A stretch of DNA of 64,000 bases from Thalassia testudinum (taxonomy: Eukaryota > Streptophyta > Magnoliopsida > Alismatales > Hydrocharitaceae). This document shows, one piece after another, positions 11,913 to 22,100 of this stretch; within the stretch, counting starts at the first letter, position 1; each line of letters begins with the position of its first letter. The notes beneath the pieces are model-generated. The model did not search any database. It was not told the origin of the DNA and saw only the letters and a program-made list of their open reading frames with translations. The stretch lies in contig JAZHRO010000002.1 in assembly GCA_037157565.1 (NCBI GenBank), positions 70,887,001 to 70,951,000 of the forward strand, given 5' to 3'. The position numbers were made by a program, and so were the translations under genes.

Positions 11913-12130
11913 GGGTTAGTTTACAGCGCAGGTTAGCTAGCCCGTGTTAGCAAAGTTGCAATAGGGGTTAACCCTTGATTATGTTTACTTGCAAACAGGG
12001 GTTAACCCCTATTTGTGTTTACTGAATGAGGGGTAGGAATGAGGTTATCCTGTGATGTGATAGGAGGGTGTTTACTTGAGAATGGGGATTAGAATGGGGG
12101 TTAAAGTGGTAAAAGACATGTTTGCCCTTG
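11913..12130. mobile_element. Terminus of a second Harbinger-like element
   Basis: Directly after the TTA at 11910-11912 comes GGGTTAGTTTACAGCGCAGG, a terminus resembling the first element's GGGCTAGTTTAC. It is followed by the same kind of subterminal words (GGGGTTAACCC, GTTTACTTGCAAACAGG, GTTTACTTGAGAATGG). The two elements therefore abut across one shared TTA. I could not find a convincing matching right end. Confidence 0.6.
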
Positions 12131-13728
12131 GGATGGTAGGTAAGTTAGTCGGGATTATTTTTTATTTTAATAATAATATTTTATTTAGGAAGGTTGAATG
12201 GCAAATACAAAAGAAAATTTACTTGTATTAGAAAAAAAATTTTTTCTATTGTCATGTGATTGATCAAATTTGTTACAAGAAATATTGCAGCATCGCATAT
12301 TACATTGTTAAATATAAAAAACAAATATAAGAAAAAGATAATGAACCATTTCATTGAAATCTCTACAATTACACACTACTGACTCAATTCATGTGAATCA
12401 TAAAGTTTCTTATAAGTTACATTGCTGCATGGTATATTACATTTAGAAATAAAAATAACTTAAATAAGAAGATATTCCTTTACAAAAATTTATTTAGATT
12501 TCCCTTCAACAATGGAAGTTTTGAGTAACTTTGATGTACATCTGAGGTCTTAATCTTTGGCATAACAAGCATGGGAAATTCTTTCAATCAAGGAAGCATT
12601 GCAATCCATGACCTTAAACAAGAAGAAATATATTATTAGACTTCCTGTCAAAATCATTAATAAATGGAAAGCTGAGTAATTACAGTAGATATTCTAGTTA
12701 ACTTATCTGGGAAACCATGAGAAGTTTTCGTATCATCTTGAAGAAGTGATGGTTACTTGTAATTAATAAGAAAAATAAACCTGTAGAAATAACTTAGAAT
12801 GCATTATGTGTAAATAATTATAGACCTTCATTCATTGATATATAAGTAAGAGAAATTATAGGTGTAAAATTACTAACCTGTAATGGCACATCTGGGTAGG
12901 CAATAAAAATGGATTGTTAAATTTGCAGTAGGCTCAGATTGCTTCATTATACAAATTTTTAACGCTAGTCATCAGGAAAATTCTATCAACTATGGATGGT
13001 CTACAAAATTTAGCCCTCGAAATTTGTGTTGCATGGGATTGTTACGTTGCAGCCATCCATGCCATACAAACACAATTAACCGTCACTTTCTGTGTTACAT
13101 AAAGTTGCTGCACTGGAGCCATCCTACATTTGTAAACACATTCACTGGGGTTGCCTGGTGTATTTTTCACCAGACAGCCAAACCAACATCATCCAATTGG
13201 TTAATAGGTTTGCCCTCAAGCGTTGGAAGCTTTCATCATTGCCTATATAAGCCTCGTAAAGTTCTTTGCAATTCATCCTGAGCATTATTAGAAATCTTCG
13301 GAATATAATATCTAATTAATCTGCATGAGAGCGTAAATAAAGAATATATATACAAAAAAAATCACATAACTTTCGAGATGTTAAAAGAAAATAATATCCA
13401 AAGAAAACAAACATTGAAAGAAAGCACATAACATTCATATGCATTGAATAAGCAAAATAAACAAAAAATTAAAGACAATATCCATGGTTGGTAAAAAGAA
13501 ATTATCAGTCACCAAGCTTATTATATAATAAGTAGTAAATTAAGATAGATTTATGTCGTTGTACCGTAGAGAAATGAATAGATCCCAGCAAAGATAGAAC
13601 GGACATGGAAACTAATCGACGAGTTCATCCATTATTTCTAAGAATGGAAATTGAAAACCTCGTAAACTTTTGTACTTGACATTAACCTACAAAGTGAATA
13701 AAAAATAAAAACCTACCTTTGGAAGAAG
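12131..13728. other. Non-coding interior of the second element
   Basis: AT-rich, with no recognisable gene. The region around 13020-13270 is less AT-rich and may hold the decayed continuation of the Myb ORF downstream of 13729, but no motif is convincing. Confidence 0.35.
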
Positions 13729-14097
13729 CTAAATAAAGAGAAGAACGCTACATGGAAGAAATCTTACATTTTCCCACTGAGTTGGATCATCTGGGACGAT
13801 GACATTTTGTTGGATATCCCATGTCCATGTTTCCTTAGCTAATAATTCCATGACTAATTGATAGTTCTTCTTAAGGAACTTCCAGCGGTTCATAATTTTA
13901 GTAAGTGGGATCTCCTCATTGATATGGTACTCCATGTGATCCCTCAAAAGGTGCCAGGCACTTCTTGTGAAAGAACCGTTAACATAGTCTCCATCTTGTT
14001 TCAAATTTCTTAATGTTGTGACGAGGCATGTACCCTTTTGAATGGTCCAACCCCTGAAAGCTACCATTCCTACGGCAAAAAGTTTTCCAAATGGCAT
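13729..14097 (-). CDS. Myb/SANT-like ORF1 protein, Harbinger type, partial
   Basis: An open frame of 122 residues. Residues about 10-100 carry a Myb/SANT-like domain comparable to the ORF1 at 5532-6730: DGDYVNGSFTRSAWHLLRDHM corresponds to NGEYVNGSFSRTSWKEIV in the other copy, followed by MNRWKFLKKNYQLVMELLAKE and then W and DDPTQWE. The likely role is sequence-specific DNA binding for a PIF/Harbinger element. The start may be incomplete, because a longer frame overlaps upstream at 13979-14167, and the C-terminal half of a normal ORF1 is missing or spliced. No transposase gene accompanies it in the visible interval. Confidence 0.65.
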   Translation of the reverse strand: MPFGKLFAVGMVAFRGWTIQKGTCLVTTLRNLKQDGDYVNGSFTRSAWHLLRDHMEYHINEEIPLTKIMNRWKFLKKNYQLVMELLAKETWTWDIQQNVIVPDDPTQWENVRFLPCSVLLFI

Positions 14098-14344
14098 CCA
14101 ACTTAGATAATAGTCGAGAATTACTCAAAAAGAATAAATTTCTTAAAAAAAATCCTTCCAAACACAAGTTGGGTCTTTTATAGAAACCTCTTTATCATCA
14201 AATACGTGACATTATCGAGTACATTGAAATTTCCATATGGTAAATTAAAAGGAACTATTTACCCATACTTAATGGATGATACAATTAACCTTCATATTTA
14301 ATGTTTTCTAATTTTTTATTAACAGATGTAATTGTTGCTCCAAT

Positions 14345-14692
14345 TCAAGCCTCTTCCTTTTCTTCTCTCGATGCACACACCAAACTTCTTAATACATGTA
14401 CGTCATGAAAGTTAACTCCACCTTTTGGGATTTCAACATTAGCTTGAACATGAGAGGGAATTTTCGAAATCCGCATCCCTAAAACGAAAAAGTTAACGTG
14501 GCATTTGTCGAAGAACTTTAATCGAATGCCACTAATTTTGAAGCTGCATCTTACGCTATTCCTGTAAGGACAATTGTAATGTAGCCCATCTAAGATATTA
14601 TCAAAACTTGTTTCTTCCTCAAAGACAAGTTCCACCACATGTCCATAATTGCATCTCCTTTCAATTGTTATTAATCCTCGTGACGTAGACAT
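14345..14692 (-). CDS. GRF-like zinc-finger protein B
   Basis: A 115-residue open frame. Residues 12-60 resemble a GRF-type finger: RRCNYGHVVELVF, then about 20 residues on GLHYNCPYRNSVRCSFK. The first C-x-C is C-N-Y, so one ligand is lost, but the CP and the later Cys-Ser-Phe are in place. A possible intron begins at the GTAAGATGC after CPYRNS and ends at the TTTTAG before GMRISK; the frame is open either way. The C-terminal part ends in EEKEEA. It lies between the Myb ORF and a second GRF-like gene, all on the same strand. Whether it is a transposon ORF or a small host gene is uncertain. Confidence 0.5.
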   Translation of the reverse strand: MSTSRGLITIERRCNYGHVVELVFEEETSFDNILDGLHYNCPYRNSVRCSFKISGIRLKFFDKCHVNFFVLGMRISKIPSHVQANVEIPKGGVNFHDVHVLRSLVCASREEKEEA

Positions 14693-14894
14693 TCCTGTGA
14701 TCTAAGAAGTAAAGAAAAGTAATTTGAAAATAGGGAATAAAACATAATTGCAGAGAGGTATTTTCCTTAATAAATGATGATAATAAGTCCTCAAGAAGAT
14801 GCTTGTAATGAAGAAAACTAACACCTCTGAAATGCTTAAAAAGTTTCACACAGAACAACATAATGTAATAGGAGGATGCATTAACTAATCGCAG

Positions 14895-15363
14895 TTAATG
14901 CACTCTATGGAAGACGAGATCATCAACCACGGTGTCTGTCTTCGCTCTCAATTCCTGCAACTCAGACTTCAGACGTTCCACCTCCGCGTATGCACTCTGC
15001 AGTTCGTTACACTGCCGTAAGCTAGTTCTTGCCTCTAACTTCGCATACAAGCGAGCTAAGAAGTTACGCTTGACCTTTAGTGTATGGAAGTTGGGAAAGT
15101 TCGCTCGCGCAGGTTGTCTGTAGTTGTAACCCTGGATTGAAATAAATAAAAATTCATAAGCTTAGTTTAACCCGTATTATAAGGATGAAGGGATTATTCA
15201 ATTCACTTACTCCATCCCCTCGAGGACACATATAAAACAAATGGTCAAGGGGATCTTGACTTTGAACGTTTTCCAATTCGAAAATTAGCCTGCAAGGTTC
15301 ATAACATCGGCATTGATGTTCGTGATACCAGTCTCCACCAGCGTAGTAAGGAGCAGTCTCCAT
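14895..15363 (-). CDS. GRF-like zinc finger plus coiled-coil protein A, two exons
   Basis: Exon 1 is 15363-15211 (51 codons) and exon 2 is 15131-14895, joined in phase 0 across a 79-base intron with GTAAGT donor and TTTCAATCCAG acceptor; the predicted protein has 129 residues. Exon 1 carries the finger: QCRCYEPCRLIFELE, then LFYMCPRGDG. The splice junction gives GDG-GYNYRQP, which lines up with KGGCNYFEW in the GRF ORF at 2160, with the last Cys as Tyr. Exon 2 encodes basic residues and a heptad-like coiled coil (LRQCNELQSAYAEVERLKSELQELRAK). Finger followed by coiled coil is a common plant GRF arrangement. No stop or frameshift interrupts it, unlike the surrounding relics. Confidence 0.6.
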
Positions 15364-16248
15364 ACCTGAAATTGTGTCCTAACACATCCGATATTGGAAG
15401 TTGACATATTGCACGCAACTTAAAAACTGAATCTAACTTTGTACCATGAAAGTAGAAATATTCACATTTCGTAATTTTAGAGTTAGTTAAAGTTGAAAGA
15501 GGCATATGATTGTTTAGGTATGATTGGGTTTCACTTTATTTGATTGTTTCTTGTAGTATGTGAATTTTTTTCTTCGTATCAGTAGATGAATCCCTTAGAA
15601 GTAGGCATATTACTTGTAGATCAAAAACCAATGAGGAAAAAAGTTTTCTATCCACCGTAAGAGGGAGCAAGAATCATAAGCAACTCATTTCTGTGGAACG
15701 AACCAACCAAAGGAAGCTTTGTTATGTATACCAAAGTAGTGAAGAATGAAGAACATTTCAAAAAGCAGTAGATGCAGTAGCACAAATAAGCTGGAATGAT
15801 CCTATAAGTACTTGAAGGCACATGTCCTAAAGCACATTGCATGGCAATGCCATACAATAGCAAAATCCACAGAGATCACCTAGCTCCAAAAGGCCCTAGA
15901 TGAAGTCAAACCAACCATGTAGGCAATAGCATATTGCCTTGGGAAAGAAATGGGAGCATATCCTAAACAGGCAATTTCAGAAATAAAAAAAAAGGAAAAA
16001 AGAGTGCATATGACAGTAAAATGGAGATTATCTGAAAGGCAACAGAGGTAACTGGAGAACTAAATAAAATCATAACAAAATTAGAAGTTATGAAGAAGCA
16101 AATTTGTCAATGGTCCTGCACTTTCCAAGGCATCTGACATCACTTAGATTTTCCTCTTTCTGCTGAAAATGAACCTTAAAGATGCCTGGATTTTTGATAC
16201 TATTATCTTTTCTGAAGTTGGAAAAATCAACAGATTAAATATGATAAA
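15364..16248. repeat. Diverged duplicated segment, left copy, plus spacer
   Basis: The segment at about 15455-15800 recurs in the same order and orientation at about 26018-26410. Shared phrases include AGAAATATTCACAT, TTAGAGTTAGTTAAAGTTGA and GGAAGCTTTG. The chromovirus lies between the two copies. No gene is recognised. Confidence 0.6.
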
Positions 16249-16263
16249 ACATGTGTTATGAAC

Positions 16264-16320
16264 GCGCGGCTTCAGACGTCTGGGAGGTGGCCCAGACGTC
16301 GGACCAGACGTCTGGGATTC
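16264..16320. promoter_or_regulatory. CAGACGTCTG palindrome cluster upstream of the TATA-like site
   Basis: Three close copies of CAGACGTC(T/G)G within about 55 bases (four in the 3' LTR), spaced about 20 bases, upstream of TTTAAAA. The core contains ACGT, the type of core bound by plant bZIP factors; function is inference. Confidence 0.55.
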
Positions 16321-17414
16321 GGTTTTTTCAACACGAACGGTTTCGTCTGCGCGCCTGAGCATGCAGAACTGCGAGCGCATCTCTCTCTCTCTCTTTTTCC
16401 CTCTCTCCTGCGGCTGCAGGCTGCGCCCTCTGTCTGCTCTCTCTCCTCCCCGTGCAGCTTTAAAACGCCATGCCCCCTCCCTCACTCTCATCACCTCCGC
16501 CCCCTTCCTCTTCTCCTTCCAGCCAGTGCGCGAGAGCGAGCACGAGTGAGCGGCGACGGCGACAGCCGCGGTGGGTGCGGGAGGAGGTGCTGCACGAGGG
16601 AGGAGGCGTCGGCCGTGAGGGCTCGAACCTGCTGGGGCAGCGGGAGCCGGACGACGGGGGCGCAGCGGACGCGGGGTGACGCGGGAGGCCTGCTGCAGCT
16701 CGAGCAGCAGGCGGACGAGTCGCGACGCGGCCGAGCGTCGCGAGCGGAGGGCGAGTCGCGCCCTGGTTCTGGAATTTTCTCCAGAATCAGACGTCTAGGC
16801 TTAAAACCAGACGGCGGTGAGGACGTCTGGAGGACTGTCTAGACGTCTGAAAGGTAAGTTATTTCCATCTTTCTTCCTCTTCTTCGACTGACCGTACTAA
16901 GAGAGAGAGGAAATGGGTACGCGCAGGTTCAGATTCGCCATCCAGCGCGAATCAGACGTCAGGCTGCAGTGGCAGACGACGGGAGCGACTTCCAGACGTC
17001 CGGGGTGACCATCGGACGTCTGGGAACTAGGCCAGATGCCCCCACAGGCTTCTGGACGTCTGAGAGACCACGCAGAGCAAAGGTAACCTCTGATCCACTT
17101 TTTAAGACGTCTGGAAGAGGTTCCAGACGTCTAATTTTGCACTGTTTCGTCGTTTGCGGCCCGTTCGGAGTCCGTTTTCCGCGTTTCGAGTTGCGTCTTT
17201 TCGGAATTTAATCCTCTACCCGTCTACAGTAGCTATATACTGTTTTGAGAAACTCCTTGTGTTTGATCCTTGTGATATGACCCCGTTCCGTTGTAGTCTC
17301 GGGGGTTGCGGAGGCACGCGGGATTCCCGACCACGCCCCCAATACTCCTATTGTAACCGGTAGAGTGGCTTTTAAGTTTATTAGTATAATCTGTTAAATT
17401 ATGGAACCATAAAT

Positions 17415-17556
17415 AGAACCTAGGACATTGCATGAATCCTAGGAATGAGAAACTAGAATAAATCGTAGATCCTAGGGTGTTGCATGAATCCTAGGGCTGG
17501 AAAACTAGATTGTATGATAGATCCTAGGGTATGGCATGAATCCTAGGATGGGAAGA
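17415..17556 (+). repeat. CCTAGG tandem units in LTR
   Basis: Three imperfect units of roughly 60 bases, each with GCATGAATCCTAGG and a following (A)ACTAG. The same array is present in the LTRs at 23297, 27881 and 57679. Confidence 0.75.
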
Positions 17557-18072
17557 ACTAGTGGAATATATGAATACTGCAGTCTTGGAAAATGTGGAAA
17601 GGAAATAATAGCTACCTGTAAATTGGTTTAACAGCTGCCTGTTATGAATAAATGAGCATGTCTGAGAATATGGGATGTATGAACGTGAAACTGTAAAGGT
17701 GAAACCTGAATGTGCTGAGTTAAAAGAACTGTAACCCTACGAGGAATTAGGAGTGGAACTCCTGGAAAGAGAAAGGAATGGAACTGAGAAACAAAGATGT
17801 GGTAGTGTGCTGTCTCTTGGGTACGTAGTACCAAGGGAAGTACCTGTACCTATTTAGTGCAGAGCGAAGCCAGCCGCCCCAGGGACCCGGGGTCAGGACT
17901 GGCCACTTTGTACTGACTTGCTGGCCCTCATGTACGCAGTACCGAGGAGAGCTACTAGTGTAGGGAGGTACTAGCTACCCCACGAGCCCCGGGGTTCTGC
18001 TAGCCTCCTACACCGACTTGTTAGGCCCACTGGGCAAACCAGGGTAGTCAGGCGATGGTGCGCGGACTGTGG

Positions 18073-18139
18073 AGGGGCAAGGCCCCTGTTTGGTTACTGT
18101 GGAGGGGTTGGACCCCTGTTACTGAGAGGGCTTTGCCCT
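18073..18139 (+). ncRNA. Three tandem hairpins in LTR leader
   Basis: Three consecutive perfect stem-loops with 3-base loops: AGGGGC-AAG-GCCCCT, AGGGGT-TGG-ACCCCT and AGGGC-TTT-GCCCT. Each starts a unit of 25-30 bases opening with ACTG. Present in four LTR copies of the window (also 25144-25210, 28666-28732 on the minus strand, 59537-59603). The stems differ by paired C:G to T:A changes. Likely a structured RNA element of the leader; function unknown. Confidence 0.6.
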
Positions 18140-18926
18140 GTACTGGTTCTGTGCTGTGCTTTGGGCGCACCCGTTAACGGAAACGACTGACCGCGTGCCA
18201 GTGCGGGTTAGCTACCTATGCGTTTATCGCACGTGCCGTAGTCACAGTTACGTCTGTCCGTGACCCTGGGGTGGTTGACTGAGAGTAGGATCACCACGGG
18301 GGACTCTCCCGACCAGGAGAACACCACGTGCTACTTCTACTGTTCAGAAAAGACTGCAATCAAGATCGTTCCCACGAGGAACATTCGAGATCAAGTGAAG
18401 GATCTGAGAAATAGATAAATTGTGAGACAATAGAAAGACGTAATTAAAGAAAGTAACAGAACATAACAGCTACTGTACACTCTACTATTTCTTTTGTTTT
18501 AGTTGCCACTCTACTCAGCGTTTTGCTGACGTGTTACACTCGTTACCTTTCAGGACCAGGTGTTGAGCAGCCAGGGTCGGCGGCTGCAGAGGACGCTGGG
18601 CCGAGTAGGGTCCAGTAGAGTTACCACTGTTCTCTTGTACCTCTTTTTATTCCACTGTAGTGAGTAGTTCTTGTTACCGCTGTACTTTTCTTTACCTGCA
18701 GTTCATTTTATGTTATGAATGTTGTTCTACTATTGTGGTAGTATATACTGTAGTGGTTTCTTTCCTTACTGCTGTTTTTTCTTACTGTTAGTTATATTCA
18801 TGCTGAATGTGGTTTATTTTACTGCTCTTTTGGTTACTTCCTCGTTGGACGACCAGGTCTTGGGATTAGTCGAGTCGGTTCGGTTCTCGTGTCTCGTAGG
18901 GACTCGGGAATCGGGTCGTTACAAGA

Positions 18927-18942
18927 TGGTATCAGAGCAAGG
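18927..18942 (+). other. Primer-binding site, tRNA-iMet type
   Basis: TGGTATCAGAGCAAGG begins 4 bases after the 5' LTR and matches the plant initiator tRNA-Met primer-binding consensus TGGTATCAGAGC. Confidence 0.93.
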
Positions 18943-19105
18943 TCGTCCCGAGAAGTGAATCAACTGACTGGAAAATAACCAATTCACATGTCTATAGCTA
19001 GAGTAGCCGCCACAACATACCTTTTGACATGAGCTCTTAGACGTTTCCGTTAGGTATCGTTCCGTAGTGACTTGTTCCGTTTTGATTCGCGTCTCCTTGT
19101 AGGAG

Positions 19106-22100
19106 ATGCCTCGTCGTGGAACTAGGAGGGTGGGCCGCGGGCGCGGCCGAGGTCGGGGCCCGAGGGACAGATGTGTCAGGCTTGGAGTACATACTACCCC
19201 TCCTCTTCTCCTGAGCATACCGTCTCCGGACCTCGTCCAACTAATTCGAGAGGTGGTTCGAGAAGAATTTCAGCTCCCACCCACATCGCCACCCCCTCCT
19301 TCCCCTTCCGAACGTACGACAGGGGAGTTGGTGGTGGAACGAGATTTCCGCCGTCACACCAGGCGTGTTAGGAGAACTCAAAGGAGACACGTGGCGTCCG
19401 CAGGAGAGCCGTCACGTTTTGCAGGGCCATCAGTGGCCTTTGGGGGCCCTCGACAAGGGCCAGTCGCCAACACCGGACCCCTGCCCAGCCGACAGCAGGG
19501 ACCCACTGAGGGCGGGAGTTAGGTTCCCCTCTGTTACCAGTGTGGCCAGCCGGGCCACATCAGAAGGGACTACCCGTCTAGGGCAGGGGGTCAGTAGATA
19601 CTTCCCGCGCAGAGCACTGGAGGGCGCGCAGGAGGCCGCGGTTACCAGGCGCGAGGAGGAGGACAGCAGTCACAAGGAGGGTACCGACCAGCACCTGCCT
19701 GTCCGACGCAGAGTGTGGCCGCTTCGTCCACACCTAGAGCTGAGGGGCGTATCAACGCCCTGACACACAGGGATGCCAGAGCTTCAAGCTCGGTAGTGGC
19801 AAGTATGGTTTCAGTTTCCAGCAGACTCGTTTACACACTTTTCGATTCCGGCGCTACACACTCGTTTGTCGCAGCCAGTTTCGCAGTTAGTTTGGGCCAG
19901 GATTATACGCTGTTAGAGAATCCGTTCGTAATCAGAGGTCCGAGTGGTCAGCTGTTTGTAGCTGAGGAGGTGTACTCGGATTGCGAGGTCAGCGTCGGGG
20001 GACGTTGCCTGCCAGCTGACCTGATTATGTTACAGATGGAGGACTTCGGAGTGATTCTGGGGATGGACTGGCAGTCCGCTTACCACACCTTGGTAGACTG
20101 TTTTGAGAGGAAGATTGTCTTCTCCATGCCGGAGTTGCCTTCTTTCGAGTTTCACAGACAGCCAGTGGATGGAGGCTTCAGGTGCTTTTCGGCACTTCGT
20201 GCAGCGAGACTTTTGAGCCAGGGGTGTGAGGGCTTCCTAGCTTGTGTGGTGGCAGAGCCCAGCCCTGTGGCAGACTTCCAGAGCATCCCGGTGGTCAGAG
20301 AGTACCCTGACGTGTTTCCAGACGAGTTACCAGGACTACCGCCCGAGCGCGAGATCGAGTTTGAGATCTCGCTAGTACCAGGGACCAGCCCCATCTCCAC
20401 CGCGTCATACAGGATGGCACCACTTGAGCTACAAGAGCTTGAGTCTCAGTTACAGGACCTTTTGGAGAAGGGTTTCGTGAGGCCCAGTGCGTCTCCCTGG
20501 GGAGCCCCGGTACTGTTTGGGAAGAAGAAGGATGGTACCCTACACCTTTGTGTGGACTATCGACCGCTGAATACGGTCACCATCAAGAACAGATATCCGC
20601 TGTCGAGGATCAACGACTTGTTTCACAAATTGCGGGGTGCCACGGTGTTCTCCAAGATCGACTTGAGGTCGGGATACCACCAGTTGAGGATCAGGGAGAC
20701 CGACGTCTCCAAGACAGCTTTCCGCACCCGGTACGGACACTACGAGTTTTTGATCATGCCGTTTGAGCTGACCAATACCCCCGCTGCTTTTATGGATCTG
20801 ATGAATCGGGTGTTTAGACCGTACTTGGACCAGTTCGTGGTGATTTTCATAGATGATGTACTCATCTATTCTCGAGATCGAACGCAGCACGGACAGCACT
20901 TGCGGATGGTTCTGGACACTCTGAGACGACGTAGGCTGTACGCCAAATATAGCAAGTGCGAGTTCTGGTTGAGGGAGGTGACCTTCTTAGGTCATGTGAT
21001 CTCTGGAGACGGCTTGGCGGTGGACCTAGCCAAGGTCGAGGAAGTACTCAGGTGGGAGTGACCGCATTCAGTCATTGAGATTCACAGTTTCCTGGGACTG
21101 GCAGGCTACTACAGACGTTTCATAAGAGGTTTTTCACATATTGCGCATCCTATGACACAGTTGACCCGGAAGGACGTGCCATTCGCTTGGACAGATGCCT
21201 GTGAGGCGTGTTTTCTGGAGCTGAAGGAGAGGTTGACCTCGGCTCCCGTGCTCACCATCCCTAACAGTAGTGGAGGGTTCGTTGTGTACACGGACACCTC
21301 CTTGCAGGGGTTAGGAGGTGTGCTCATGCAGAAGGGTCACGTTGTCGCTTACGCTTCGCGGCAACTGGAGCCCCATGAGCATACCTACCCTACCCACGAC
21401 CTAGAGTTGGCAGCTGCTGTCTTCGCGCTGAAGACCTGGAGGCACTACTTGTACAGTGAGACCTTCGAAATTTTCACAGATCACAAGAGCCTCAGATACC
21501 TTTTTGATCAGAAGGAGCTCAACATGAGACAGAGACGTTGGTTGGAGCTCCTGAAGGACTACGACTGCAGCATCTCCTACAACCTGGGAAAGGCCAATGT
21601 GGTGGCTGATGCCTTGAGCCGTAAGGTGCCCGCATACGTGGCCAGTTTACAGTTACAGAGTTGGAGCCTTTTGGAGGAGGTGGGCAGTTAGCGACCCCTG
21701 GAGTTACGGGGGCACTGTGGGGCAGTGACGGTGACACGACAGACTAGGCCAGAGCTAATAGACCGCATCATCACAGGATAGATGGCCGATCCGTACTTGC
21801 AGTCCTTGCGCGACAGAGTACTGTCAGGAGACCCAGGGGACTTCTCTTTCACAGACCAGGTGCTGCGCCTGAGGGGATGGTTGTGCGTTCCCAAAGACGA
21901 GGAGCTGTTGAGAGAGCTCCTGACTGAGGCACACGGTTCCAGATTCACCATACATCCCGGAAACACGAAGATGTACCACGACTTGAGACGCGAGTTTTGG
22001 TGGAGGGGGATGAAGAGAGATGTGGGTGAATTCGTGCAGCAGTGCTTAGTGTGCCAGCAGGTGAAAGCCGAGCATCAGAGGCCTGCAGGGCCGCTACAGC

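Larger units (their letters stand above)
16854..18553 (+). other. Candidate intron within the LTR leader
   Basis: A donor-like GAAAG/GTAAGT follows the second palindrome cluster, and an acceptor-like TTACCTTTCAG/GACC lies 1.7 kb downstream. The 3' LTR has GGTGAGT and the same acceptor; the solo LTR at 57679 has GGTGAGT and a TTTTTCAG acceptor. Splicing is not shown, only conserved splice-like signals. Confidence 0.3.
16254..18923 (+). repeat. 5' LTR of chromovirus
   Basis: 2670 bases, TG to CA. In order: CAGACGTCTG palindromes, CT-rich leader, TATA-like TTTAAAA (16459-16465), GC-rich stretch, a second palindrome cluster (16785-17140), three CCTAGG-containing tandem units (about 17415-17556), a triple hairpin (18073-18139) and a final conserved block. 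It is 28 bases shorter than its partner, mostly because one CAGACGTCTGG unit is missing near 16310. Confidence 0.95.

Noticed and set aside
16258..16842. 194-codon open frame on the plus strand, and similar long frames at 23172-24185, 29663-30550 and 57949-58575
   Set aside because: They lie in GC-rich LTR leader sequence, shift frame between copies, and consist of Ser/Arg/Pro/Gly runs with no conserved motif.
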